From NCBI GenBank assembly GCA_965237485.1, contig CBDEFQ010000009.1:1302001-1366000 (forward strand): 64,000 bases of DNA. Direction: 5' to 3'. The notes beneath the pieces are model-generated. The model saw only the letters and a list, made by a program, of their open reading frames with translations. It did not search any database and had not been told where the DNA came from. Source of the DNA: JAAELZ01 sp965237485 (GTDB taxonomy: Bacteria; Pseudomonadota; Gammaproteobacteria; Arenicellales; Poriferihabitantaceae). The translations under genes and the position numbers were made by a program. Below, in pieces: positions 35,769 through 45,280 of the stretch. The first letter of the stretch is position 1. Each line of letters starts with the position of its first letter.

Positions 35769-37913
35769 ATGAGTAATTCGGACCCGCATTCGCAATGGCA
35801 AAAGGCCGCCGTTCAAGAACGCGGTTTAGACGATCCAAAGGGTTTATCTAGCACCAGCACTGAAGGCATTGATATAAAGGCGCTTTACACCGTCGCCGAT
35901 CTCGCAGACGTCGAATATCACCAAACTTTCCCCGGCGTGAGCCCTTTCTTACGCGGGCCACGCGCCAGCATGTATACGGGGCGAGCTTGGACGGTGCGTC
36001 AATATGCGGGCTTTTCAACAGCAGAAGAGTCGAATGCATTTTATAAGCAAAATATCGCAGCCGGGCAAACCGGTTTATCCGTTGCATTTGATCTAGCCAC
36101 CCATCGCGGCTACGACTCCGACCATGAACGCGTCGAAGGCGATGTAGGCAAAGCTGGAGTCGCTATCGACAGCGTTGAAGATATGAAAATCTTATTCGAT
36201 GGCATTTCGCTTGATAAAATGTCAGTCTCGATGACAATGAACGGTTCCGTACTGCCCATCATGGCTATGTTCATCGTCGCCGCTGAAGAACAGGGAGTCC
36301 GCCCCACGCAACTCACTGGCACACTACAAAACGACATTCTAAAAGAGTTTATGGTGCGCAATACTTACGTGTATCCACCTAAACCTTCAATGCGCATTGT
36401 GTCCGACATTATCGCTTATACTGCAAGCCACATGCCGCGTTTTAACCCAATATCTATATCGGGTTATCATATGCAAGAAGCTGGCGCGACCTGCTTACAA
36501 GAGTTGGCGTACACTTTGGCCGACGGCATCGAGTACGTGCGGGCAGCGATCAATAACGGCTTAAAAGTAGATGACTTTGCGCCTCGTCTGTCTTTCTTTT
36601 TTGCTATTGGCATGAACTTTTTTATGGAAATTGCCAAACTGCGTGCAGCGCGTGTATTGTGGGCTGAGTATATGCAAAAGATGTTCTCGCCCGAAAATCA
36701 AAAGTCTTTGATGTTACGCACCCATTGCCAAACCTCTGGGGTGAGTTTAGCCAGCAAAGACCCCTATAACAATGTAGTTCGCACGACCATTGAAGCAATG
36801 GCAGCCGTACTGGGCGGCACCCAATCTTTGCACACCAATGCCTATGATGAAGCCCTTGCATTACCAACAGAAAAATCCGCACAATTAGCACGTAACACTC
36901 AGCTTATCATTCGCGACGAAACTGAAATCACCAAAGTTGTCGACCCAATGGGCGGCTCTTATTATGTTGAAAGCCTTACCCAAAGCTTAATCAATGAAGG
37001 GCGCAAAATAATTGACGAAATTGAAGATTTGGGCGGCATGGCGGTGGCCGTCGCGTCAGGCATGCCCAAACTTAGAATAGAAGAATCTGCAACCAAACGC
37101 CAAGCGCGAATCGACCTTAAAGAAGAAGTTATCGTAGGGGTAAACAAATTCCAAAACGAGGATGAAACTGATATAGACATCCGTGTGGTGGACAATAAGC
37201 AAGTTAGGCTAAGTCAGATTAAACGCACTAATCAAGTTCGAGAACGCCGTGACCAGCAAGCCCATGCTAATTCTTTGACTGCCTTAGAGGCGGGCGCAAG
37301 AAATGACCAAGCCAATTTACTTGAACTAGCAATCAACGCGTCGAGAGCCCGCGCCACACTGGGCGAGATTTCAAATGCTCTAGAAAAAGTATTTGGCCGT
37401 CACACGGCAACTGTGCGCAAAGTGAGCGGCACCTACGGTGCGGCATTTGTAGATAACGCTCAATATTTGGCTGTTTCAATGCAAATTGATAGCTACGCCG
37501 AAAAATATGGCGCACGGCCACGAATTTTAGTCGCCAAGCTAGGTCAGGATGGCCACGACAGAGGCGCGCACGTGATTGCCACCGCATTGTCTGACATCGG
37601 CTTTGAGGTCACATTGTCGCCGTTATTTCAAACTCCAGAAGAGATCGTTGACCAAGCTATTGAGGCTAGCGTAGATATCATAGGGGCGTCATCTCAAGCA
37701 GGAGGACATAACTTATTGGTACCGAGGGTCATTGAGCTATTGAAACAAAAAAATGCTGAAGATATCAAAATAATATGCGGCGGTGTGATACCGCCAATCG
37801 ACTATCCAAACTTAAAAAAAGCTGGGGTTGCCGCAATTTTTGGTCCAGGCACCCACATACCTGATGCCGCCCAAGCACTGATCGACTTACTGAGTGAAAA
37901 ACACCATCGATGA
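35769..37913 (+). CDS. Methylmalonyl-CoA mutase, single-chain
   Basis: A 714-residue adenosylcobalamin enzyme interconverting (R)-methylmalonyl-CoA and succinyl-CoA. The TIM-barrel substrate domain is seen first (FPGVSPFLRGPRASMYTGRAW, RQYAGFSTAEESN, LSVAFDLATHRGYDSDH). The C-terminal B12 domain carries KLGQDGHDRGAHV with the DxHxxG cobalt-ligating His, plus GASSQAGGHNLL. It overlaps the carboxylase beta gene by four bases (ATGA). The length fits the catalytic subunit of homodimeric or heterodimeric forms. No meaB/argK-type chaperone gene is in the window. Confidence 0.95.
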   Translation: MSNSDPHSQWQKAAVQERGLDDPKGLSSTSTEGIDIKALYTVADLADVEYHQTFPGVSPFLRGPRASMYTGRAWTVRQYAGFSTAEESNAFYKQNIAAGQTGLSVAFDLATHRGYDSDHERVEGDVGKAGVAIDSVEDMKILFDGISLDKMSVSMTMNGSVLPIMAMFIVAAEEQGVRPTQLTGTLQNDILKEFMVRNTYVYPPKPSMRIVSDIIAYTASHMPRFNPISISGYHMQEAGATCLQELAYTLADGIEYVRAAINNGLKVDDFAPRLSFFFAIGMNFFMEIAKLRAARVLWAEYMQKMFSPENQKSLMLRTHCQTSGVSLASKDPYNNVVRTTIEAMAAVLGGTQSLHTNAYDEALALPTEKSAQLARNTQLIIRDETEITKVVDPMGGSYYVESLTQSLINEGRKIIDEIEDLGGMAVAVASGMPKLRIEESATKRQARIDLKEEVIVGVNKFQNEDETDIDIRVVDNKQVRLSQIKRTNQVRERRDQQAHANSLTALEAGARNDQANLLELAINASRARATLGEISNALEKVFGRHTATVRKVSGTYGAAFVDNAQYLAVSMQIDSYAEKYGARPRILVAKLGQDGHDRGAHVIATALSDIGFEVTLSPLFQTPEEIVDQAIEASVDIIGASSQAGGHNLLVPRVIELLKQKNAEDIKIICGGVIPPIDYPNLKKAGVAAIFGPGTHIPDAAQALIDLLSEKHHR

Positions 37914-39442
37914 GCAATATCCTAGAACAATTACAAGAAAAGCGTTATGCGGCTAATCAAGGCGGTGGCCAACACCGTATAGATGCACAACATGCCAAGG
38001 GAAAGCTCACCGCACGCGAACGCCTTACTGTATTGTTAGACGACGACAGCTTCGAGGAGTGGGATACCTTCGTTGAACACCGTTGCACTGATTTTGGCAT
38101 GGACAAGCAATCCATACCTGGTGATGGCGTGGTCACTGGACACGGCACCATTAACGGTCGATTGGTGTTTGTTTATAGCCAAGACTTCACCGTGTTCGGC
38201 GGTTCGCTCTCTGAAGCGCACGCAGAAAAAATATGTAAGATCATTGATCAAGCTATCAAAGTTGGCGCACCTGTCATCGGCATCAACGATTCAGGAGGTG
38301 CACGCATTCAAGAAGGCGTGGCTTCCTTAGGAGGTTATGCTGAGATTTTTCAGCGCAATGTTCTTGGGTCTGGCGTTGTTCCACAAATCTCTCTCATTAT
38401 GGGCCCGTGCGCGGGTGGCGCGGTGTACTCACCGGCTATCACCGACTTTATTTTTATGGTGCGCGATAGCTCATATATGTTTGTAACCGGGCCAGGCGTT
38501 GTCAAAACCGTGACCCATGAAGAGGTCACCGCAGAGGAACTTGGCGGATCTACGACACACGCCAGCCGTTCGGGTGTCAGTGATGGATCTTACGACAATG
38601 ACATTGAAATGCTGTTGATGACCCGTAACTTTCTAGATTTTCTACCGGCCAGCAATCGAGTTGCGCCGCCCACACGGCCTTATGATGATCCAGTGGACCG
38701 AGCAGAGACTTCTTTAGATAGCCTTGTCCCAGAAAACCCTAATAAGCCCTACGATATGATGGAAGCAATCCATAAGATCGTTGATGAGCAAAACTTCTTT
38801 GAAGTAAAGGCCGAGTTTGCTAGAAATATCATAACTGGCTTTGCGCGCATACAGGGTGCACCGACCGGCATTGTCGCTAACCAACCGATGGTATTAGCCG
38901 GCTGTTTAGACATTAACGCTTCCGTTAAAGCAGCGCGTTTTATTCGCTTTTGCGATGCTTTTAGTATCCCCGTTGTCACCCTAGTGGACGTACCCGGGTT
39001 TATGCCGGGAACTGACCAAGAGTACGGGGGTATTATCAAGCATGGTGCTAAACTACTTTATGCTTACGCTGAATGCACCGTACCTAAAGTTACGGTTATA
39101 ACCCGTAAAGCATACGGCGGCGCTTATGACGTAATGGCATCCAAGCACTTACGCGGTGATGTCAATCTGTGTTGGCCTAGCGCTGAGATTGCAGTCATGG
39201 GGCCAAAGGGCGCGGTAGAGATCATTTTTAGAGAAGAAGCCAAAGACCCAGAGAAACTGGAACAGCGCACAGAAGAATATCGCAGCAAATTTGCTAACCC
39301 TTTCGTCGCGGGCAGGCGTGGCTATATTGACGATGTGATCTTGCCGCGGGATACGCGCCAGCGTATTGCCCGTTCAATGAATATGTTAAAAAACAAGAAG
39401 CTGGAAAACCCTTGGCGCAAACACGGCAACGTACCGCTGTAA
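37910..39442 (+). CDS. pccB: Propionyl-CoA carboxylase, carboxyltransferase beta subunit
   Basis: A 510-residue carboxyltransferase subunit. It transfers CO2 from biotin to propionyl-CoA. Crotonase-fold oxyanion regions are visible (PVIGINDSGGARIQEGVASLGGY, IMGPCAGGAVYSPAITDF) and the C-terminal half has VTLVDVPGFMPGTDQEYGGII and ITRKAYGGAYDVMASKHL. It lies between the mutase and the biotin carboxylase subunit in one operon, which supports propionyl-CoA rather than acetyl-CoA as substrate. Confidence 0.95.
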   Translation: MSNILEQLQEKRYAANQGGGQHRIDAQHAKGKLTARERLTVLLDDDSFEEWDTFVEHRCTDFGMDKQSIPGDGVVTGHGTINGRLVFVYSQDFTVFGGSLSEAHAEKICKIIDQAIKVGAPVIGINDSGGARIQEGVASLGGYAEIFQRNVLGSGVVPQISLIMGPCAGGAVYSPAITDFIFMVRDSSYMFVTGPGVVKTVTHEEVTAEELGGSTTHASRSGVSDGSYDNDIEMLLMTRNFLDFLPASNRVAPPTRPYDDPVDRAETSLDSLVPENPNKPYDMMEAIHKIVDEQNFFEVKAEFARNIITGFARIQGAPTGIVANQPMVLAGCLDINASVKAARFIRFCDAFSIPVVTLVDVPGFMPGTDQEYGGIIKHGAKLLYAYAECTVPKVTVITRKAYGGAYDVMASKHLRGDVNLCWPSAEIAVMGPKGAVEIIFREEAKDPEKLEQRTEEYRSKFANPFVAGRRGYIDDVILPRDTRQRIARSMNMLKNKKLENPWRKHGNVPL

Positions 39443-39445
39443 AAT

Positions 39446-41443
39446 ATGAAGCCGCTATTTGACAAGATACTTATCGCCAATCGCGGTGAAATCGCTTGTC
39501 GCGCGATGCGTACCGCAAAGCGTATGGGCATCCAAACAGTAGCAGTCTACTCCGATGCCGATGCACAGGCTCTACATACCAAAACCGCAGATGAAGCTAT
39601 TTACTTGGGCGGGAACGCACCAAGTGATAGCTATTTAAACATCGAAAAACTGGTACAAGCTTGCTTGCAAACAAGCGTGCAAGCGGTCTATCCAGGCTAT
39701 GGATTTTTATCAGAGAATGCAAAGTTTGCGCAGGCCTTAGCAACGCACGGTATTGTATTTATTGGCCCGAATGTAAAAGCCATTAGAGCAATGGGAGACA
39801 AAATAACTGCCAAGAATATTGCCGCTAAAGCCGGCGTAAACTGCATTCCTGGCTATACCGATGTTATAGAAAATGCCGAACAAGCAGTCCTCGTTGCCAA
39901 CGATATTGGCTACCCGGTCATGCTTAAAGCCAGTGCAGGCGGCGGCGGCAAGGGCATGCGCGTTGCCTATGATGACACGCAGTGTAAGGAAGGCTTCGAT
40001 CGTGCTGCCAGTGAGGCAAAAACCGCTTTTGGTGATGACCGTATATTCTTGGAAAAATTTATCGAACAACCCAGACACATAGAAATCCAAGTCATCGCTG
40101 ATACGCAAGGTACCGTATTAACCCTCAACGAACGCGAGTGCTCCGTACAACGCAGGCATCAAAAAGTGATAGAAGAAGCGCCCTCGCCTTTTATCGACGA
40201 AGCCACGCGTAAGGCCATGAGCGAGCAAGCGGTGATGCTATCTAAAGCCGTCAACTATGTTTCAGCTGGCACGGTTGAATTGATTGTGGACAAGGACAAG
40301 AATTTTTATTTCTTGGAAATGAACACGCGCTTGCAAGTAGAGCACCCCGTAACTGAGATGATCACTGGGCTTGACTTGATTGATTTAATGATTCGTGTTG
40401 CAGCAGGCAAGCCTTTGCCACTCAAGCAAAAAGACGTAAGACGCTATGGCTGGGCAATTGAAGCACGGGTGTATGCCGAAAATCCTGCACGTAACTTTAT
40501 GCCCTCTATCGGCCGTTTAAGCCGATACATTGAACCCGACGATAAATTAGGCGCAAGAGTAGACACCGGTATTGAAGAGGGGGCTGAGATCTCGATGTAT
40601 TATGACCCGATGATCTCTAAGCTGGTGGTACACGGCGAAGATCGTGGCCACGCCATTAATAAAATGAAATTGGCATTAGACCAATATTATATTGAAGGTG
40701 TCGATACCAATATTAATTTCCTTTCGTCGATTTTGCATCAACCTGCGTTTACAAAAGGTGAAATTGATACTAACTTTATTGATCAACACTATCCTGAAGG
40801 CTATCACCCAGAAGACAACAGCCCTGATGACCTGAGCACTATTGCCGCCATTTTGGCTTCCTTACATTTTCGCTATCGTGATCGCGCAGCGAAAATTACT
40901 GACCAAGTGCCACACACACAACACAATGCACGCCGAGATTGGGTAGTCATTACCAATAAAGCCACAGTGCAATCTGTCAATATCGAAGGTGACGACGGTA
41001 GTTATCAGATTGACATCGATGGAAGCAGATTTGAAGTTGAAGACAACTGGAAGATTGGCAGCTCATTGTATTCGGGCATCGTCAATAACCAAGCTATTAG
41101 CCTACAAATCAGTCGTCTGGACTATCGCTTCGAAATTGCACACAGGGGTTATAAAGCCAATTTCGAAGTATTGTCACCGACTACCGCAGCACTTGCAAAA
41201 TTGATGCCGGTTAAAGCGCCGCCCGATTTATCCAAGTTTCTTATCTCACCCATGCCAGGCCTCTTGGTCAGCTTGTGGGCTAAAGCTGGCGATCAATTTG
41301 AGGCGGGACAAGAACTGGCGGTGATCGAAGCCATGAAGATGGAAAACTCCTTACGCGCTGAAAACCCTTGCATAGTTAAAAAGGTTTATTGCAAAGCAGG
41401 AGAAATTTTGGAAGTTGACGCACGTATACTAGAGTTTGAGTAA
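39446..41443 (+). CDS. pccA: Propionyl-CoA carboxylase, biotin carboxylase/biotin carrier alpha subunit
   Basis: A 665-residue subunit. The biotin carboxylase part covers about residues 1-450 (KILIANRGEIACRAMRTA, ASAGGGGKGMRVAYDD, EKFIEQPRHIEIQVIAD, FLEMNTRLQVEHPVTEMITG). A linker domain follows. The C-terminal biotinyl domain has EAMKMENS with the biotinylated Lys631. It starts three bases after pccB. A shared operon with the mutase and epimerase marks it as the propionate-route enzyme. Confidence 0.95.
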   Translation: MKPLFDKILIANRGEIACRAMRTAKRMGIQTVAVYSDADAQALHTKTADEAIYLGGNAPSDSYLNIEKLVQACLQTSVQAVYPGYGFLSENAKFAQALATHGIVFIGPNVKAIRAMGDKITAKNIAAKAGVNCIPGYTDVIENAEQAVLVANDIGYPVMLKASAGGGGKGMRVAYDDTQCKEGFDRAASEAKTAFGDDRIFLEKFIEQPRHIEIQVIADTQGTVLTLNERECSVQRRHQKVIEEAPSPFIDEATRKAMSEQAVMLSKAVNYVSAGTVELIVDKDKNFYFLEMNTRLQVEHPVTEMITGLDLIDLMIRVAAGKPLPLKQKDVRRYGWAIEARVYAENPARNFMPSIGRLSRYIEPDDKLGARVDTGIEEGAEISMYYDPMISKLVVHGEDRGHAINKMKLALDQYYIEGVDTNINFLSSILHQPAFTKGEIDTNFIDQHYPEGYHPEDNSPDDLSTIAAILASLHFRYRDRAAKITDQVPHTQHNARRDWVVITNKATVQSVNIEGDDGSYQIDIDGSRFEVEDNWKIGSSLYSGIVNNQAISLQISRLDYRFEIAHRGYKANFEVLSPTTAALAKLMPVKAPPDLSKFLISPMPGLLVSLWAKAGDQFEAGQELAVIEAMKMENSLRAENPCIVKKVYCKAGEILEVDARILEFE

Positions 41444-41464
41444 ACCAGAATATATAAGCATAAA

Positions 41465-41869
41465 ATGATAGGAAAACTAAACCATATAGCCATTGCAGTA
41501 CCTGACCTCGATAAAGCCGTACGCTTATATCGCGACGTGCTGGGGGCTGAAGTTTCGAGTGAACTAGATTTACCCGAACACGGAGTGACTACGGTTTTTG
41601 TAAAATTAGAAAATACAAAGCTAGAGCTTTTACAAGCCCTTGGCGATGATTCTCCAATCACCAAATTTATTGACAAAAACCCAGCTGGGGGTATTCATCA
41701 CTTTTGCCTAGAAGTGGAAGATATCCAAGTAGCGACCAATGCAGCAAAGAAAAATAACTTACGCATATTAGGCGGTAAAGAACCTAATATTGGCGCACAT
41801 GGCAAACCTGTAATCTTTGTGCACCCCAAAGATGCCTTAGGTTGCCTGGTAGAATTTGAGGAAGTATAG
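41465..41869 (+). CDS. mce: Methylmalonyl-CoA epimerase
   Basis: A 134-residue vicinal-oxygen-chelate protein that converts (S)- to (R)-methylmalonyl-CoA between the carboxylase and the mutase. The expected metal ligands and acid/base residues are seen in KLNHIAIAVPDLDKAV, GGIHHFCLEVEDI and GCLVEFEE. It completes the carboxylase-epimerase-mutase pathway in one operon. Confidence 0.93.
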   Translation: MIGKLNHIAIAVPDLDKAVRLYRDVLGAEVSSELDLPEHGVTTVFVKLENTKLELLQALGDDSPITKFIDKNPAGGIHHFCLEVEDIQVATNAAKKNNLRILGGKEPNIGAHGKPVIFVHPKDALGCLVEFEEV

Positions 41870-41872
41870 AAG

Positions 41873-42184
41873 ATGGACAGTACTGACCAAAGGGTGTATT
41901 TAAACGGATACATTGATGTACCCAAAAACCGCCTAGAGACCATACAACAAGCTTTACCAATGCATGTCAAACTGTCCAGAGCAGAATTTGGCTGCATTTC
42001 TTTTGAAGTAAGCCCAGATTCTGCTATTGAAGGCCGATATCACGTAGCCGAAGTATTTATAGACGAAACCGCATTTAAAGCTCACCAATTGCGCAATCAA
42101 AATTCACAATGGTACAAAGTGAGCAACGGTATACCACGGCAATACACAATTAAGATTGGTAACAAGACTACCTCCTCCCCCTAA
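41873..42184 (+). CDS. ABM-domain (antibiotic biosynthesis monooxygenase-like) small protein
   Basis: A 103-residue dimeric alpha/beta-barrel-type protein with the ABM pattern (GYIDVPKNRLETIQQALPMHVKLSRAEFGC, then FEVSPD, YHVAEVFIDETAFKAHQ). It follows the epimerase gene after three bases. The family includes cofactor-free quinol monooxygenases such as YgiN, and many members with no known activity. A link to propionyl-CoA metabolism is positional only. The IS3-like element begins 54 bases downstream. Confidence 0.7.
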   Translation: MDSTDQRVYLNGYIDVPKNRLETIQQALPMHVKLSRAEFGCISFEVSPDSAIEGRYHVAEVFIDETAFKAHQLRNQNSQWYKVSNGIPRQYTIKIGNKTTSSP

Positions 42185-42288
42185 CAAGCCTAGTGTTTGT
42201 CTATTAAACAAATTTTGCTGCGCAGTATCCCCAGACGTCAGGGTAGTTGCACACATTTTAATTCACAAGGGGCGGCGGAGAAATACTC

Positions 42289-42780
42289 ATGCCGAAATAT
42301 AGCGTAGAACGAAGAGAAGCTGTTTTATCTAAATTATTATCATCAAATAGTCAGTCCTTCGCAGAAATATCTAGAGAAGAAGGAATCAGTGTTCAAACCT
42401 TGTATGATTGGCGAAATAAAGCCAGACGATCAGGAGTTTTAATGCCTAATAGTGATTCATCTAATCAGTGGGATTGCCAAACTAAGTTCACCGTAGTTCT
42501 TGAAACTGCTGCGATGAATGAACAAGAATTATCTGCGTATTGCCGAGAGAAAGGCCTATACCCTACTCAAATAACGCAATGGCGAGAAGCTTGTATTAAT
42601 GGTGTTGATGAGGCTCTCATTAGCCCTAAAGTTGCGCGCGATGAAATACGTGCGTTAAAAAAAGACAAGAAGAAGCTAGAAACCCAGCTGCGCCGCAAAG
42701 ATAAAGCCTTGGCTGAAACGGCCGCATTATTAGTATTACAAAAAAAGTTTCAGGCGCTTTGGGAGGACGAGGAAGTATGA
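42289..42780 (+). CDS. IS3-type OrfA (helix-turn-helix transposase subunit)
   Basis: A 163-residue protein with a helix-turn-helix (FAEISREEGISVQTLYDWRNKAR), a second similar unit (LSAYCREKGLYPTQITQWREA) and a C-terminal coiled-coil (RALKKDKKKLETQLRRKDKALAETAALL) with a leucine repeat, as in OrfA proteins of IS3-family elements. It ends in ATGA, overlapping the OrfB start by four bases. Confidence 0.85.
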   Translation: MPKYSVERREAVLSKLLSSNSQSFAEISREEGISVQTLYDWRNKARRSGVLMPNSDSSNQWDCQTKFTVVLETAAMNEQELSAYCREKGLYPTQITQWREACINGVDEALISPKVARDEIRALKKDKKKLETQLRRKDKALAETAALLVLQKKFQALWEDEEV

Positions 42781-43825
42781 TTACGACTCAGACGCGCATT
42801 AAAGTAATCAATGATGTTAATGAAGCAGTAGACGCAGGTTCAAAGCGTTCAAGTGCTTGTGAGTTGGTTGGCCTTGCCGAGTCTACGCTTAGACGTTGGA
42901 AGCCAAAAGGAGAAGATAGTATCCGCAGTGATCAACGTCCTTTGGTAGAAAAGCCAGTACCTGGCAATAAACTAAGCGAGCAAGAGCAGCAACACATTTT
43001 ATCGATATGTAATGAATCGGCATACCATCATTTGCCGCCGTCGCAAATAGTACCGCAGTTGGCTGACAAAGGTATTTATGTGGCCAGCGAGTCCAGCTTT
43101 TATCGAGTTCTCAAGGCGCATGGGCAATTGAAGCACCGCGGCCGCGCCAAACAAAAGCAGTCCCGAACACCCGATACTCATATAGCGCTAAAACCTAATG
43201 CTGTGTGGATGTGGGATATCACCTATTTGGCGACGCGTACTATTGGCAAGCATTATTACCTGTACATGGTAGAAGACCTTTACAGTCGCTATGGCGTTCA
43301 CTGGGAAGTACATCCTGTTGAAAGCGGTGAATTAGGTGCGCAGTTGATGTCTCAGGCGGCTCTAAAAGTGGCCAGCTGCGATGGCATGCCCGTCTTACAC
43401 AGTGATAATGGCAGCCCAATGAAATCGTTCACAATGAGAGCGAAGTTAGAAGCATTAGGAATAAAGCCCTCTTACTCAAGGCCAAGAGTAAGCAATGACA
43501 ACGCTTATATTGAATCCATGTTTAGAACGGTAAAGTATTGCCCTGCGTGGCCTTCTCAAGGCTTCGATAGCTTAAAGGCCGCCCGCCAATGGGTGGGTAA
43601 GTTTATGCAATGGTATACGAAGAACATCGTCACAGTGCTATACGCTACGTTACACCTGGCCAGCGTTATCGCGGTGAAGATAGTGCCCTATTAGCAAAAC
43701 GAGAAGTTGTTTATCAGGAAGCTAAAGCAGCAAAACCTAATCGGTGGTCTGGCCAAACCCGAAATTGGCGGCCTTGTGGTGCGGTTGCGCTGAACCCACA
43801 AAAAGAAGTATTATTGGCTGCGTAG
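42777..43825 (+). pseudogene. IS3-type OrfB transposase, one frameshift
   Basis: An rve-domain transposase with WMWDITYLATR (first Asp), VLHSDNGSPM (second Asp) and DNAYIESMFRTVK (Glu). The frame breaks near 43615: the first frame drifts into NIVTVLYATLHLASV, whereas the frame at +1 continues correctly as EEHRHSAIRYVTPGQRY to LNPQKEVLLAA at 43825. A single-base loss explains it. The catalytic triad precedes the lesion, but the C-terminus is lost. Confidence 0.85.
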
Positions 43826-43837
43826 GAAAATGTGCAA

Positions 43838-45038
43838 CTACCCTGAAAATTGCCGGTATCCACTCGCCCACGCCCACTGGAAATTATACCCACCCAACCA
43901 ACCCGTTACATCAACAACCTCTCCGATAAAGAACAAGCCTGGGGCTTTTTGTGCTTCAAATGTTTTTGAAGAGATTTCCCCAGTGGACACGCCACCACGC
44001 GTTACTTCAGCAGTTTTGTAACCCTCGGTTCCTACAGGTTTAACACGCCATTTGTGAATGATGCTGTGCAGCTGGCCTATTTTTTCAATAGTTAGTTGTT
44101 TAACGGGTGTGTCTAAAACCGCTTGTTCAATTTGATTTGCCTGCATCCACGTAGTAATAAAACGTTTAGGCAGAGTCCTTGCCAACAAGTTTTTTAGCGA
44201 TGCTTTTTCCCCTTGGTGCTGCCACTGATCAATCAAATTTCGAAAATCTTTATTCGGTAAAAAATTAACTTCCATTTCATCACCTGGCCACCAACAATTA
44301 GAAACTTGCAAAATCGCAGGGCCACTCAAGCCTTTATGTGTAAATGACAACGCTTCACTAAACTGCTGGTTATGGCAACTTACATTCACTGGCAGGCTCA
44401 GACCCGCTAAACTTTTGCACACTTCGAGCCAATCGCCCTTTAACGTAAAAGAAACCAGTGCCGCATGTTTAGCTGTCACCTTTAGACCAAACTGTTTTGC
44501 AATATCATAACCAAAACCACTGGCCCCTAGTGTTGGAATTGATAATCCACCCGTAGCCACAACCAATGACTGGCAACTGAACTCACCTAAATTAGTACCT
44601 AGTTCAAATCGTGATGAGTCGGATTCGACCTGACGTATGTAATCTACATTACAATCTGTTTTAATATTTACCAACGATTTTTTGCACTCAGCTAACAGCA
44701 GATTCAATATGTCTTTAGATTTGTTATCGCAAAATAACTGGCCCAGCGTCTTCTCATGGTAGGCTATATCATAACGTGCGACTAAATTTATAAAATCATA
44801 CTGGGTATATCGGCTTAAAGCAGATTTACAAAAATGGCTGTTTTGAGAAAGGTAGTTATTCGGCTCGATTAGTGTATTCGTAAAATTACAGCACCCTCCT
44901 CCCGACATTAAAATTTTCTTTCCAACCTTAATTGGATATTTCTAGCACTAACACCGAACGGCCTAATTTCCCCGCAGTGGCTACGCACATCAGTCCAGCT
45001 GCACCACCACCTATTATGACGCAATCATGCCTTTTCAT
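43838..45038 (-). pseudogene. HI0933/BaiN-type flavoprotein, frameshifted and 3'-clipped by an IS
   Basis: Reading from ATG at 45038 gives an FAD-binding N-terminus (DCVIIGGGAAGLMCVATAGKLG) that reaches a stop at ~44930. The next frame continues VGKKILMSGGGCCNFTN and the full body (VVATGGLSIPTLGASGFGYDIA to GGYNFQWAWASGY). One extra T in CCAATTAAGG accounts for the shift. The C-terminus ends in sequence contributed by the IS3-like end at 43846, removing roughly the last ten residues. Family members are NAD(P)/FAD-dependent oxidoreductases. An internal start at MSGGG would lack the dinucleotide-binding motif, so it is likely dead. Confidence 0.82.
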
Positions 45039-45280
45039 TGTGACCGCAGAAATTGCGCACAGAGCTGACTATTTATTCGGCCATTTGGTAATCGAAAAAA
45101 CGCTATTCTAAAGGTACTTTTACTAGCCATTTAGAACCGATTTGTGAGCAATTTTTTATTTTAGTTGCGATCAAAGTGCCATCTTATTATCATCGCGACC
45201 TTCGCGAATTGCGCGCCACCTATTTTTAAATAAAAACATCAACTAAATCAATAATTTACCTTTATTAGAGGAATTTTCCT

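Larger units (their letters stand above)
42238..43846 (+). mobile_element. IS3-like insertion sequence with orfA and frameshifted orfB
   Basis: A 1.6-kb element bounded by TCAGGGTAGTTGCACA at 42238-42253 and its inverted copy at 43831-43846. No clear target duplication is visible. Its right end replaces the last residues of the HI0933-like gene. Confidence 0.8.
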
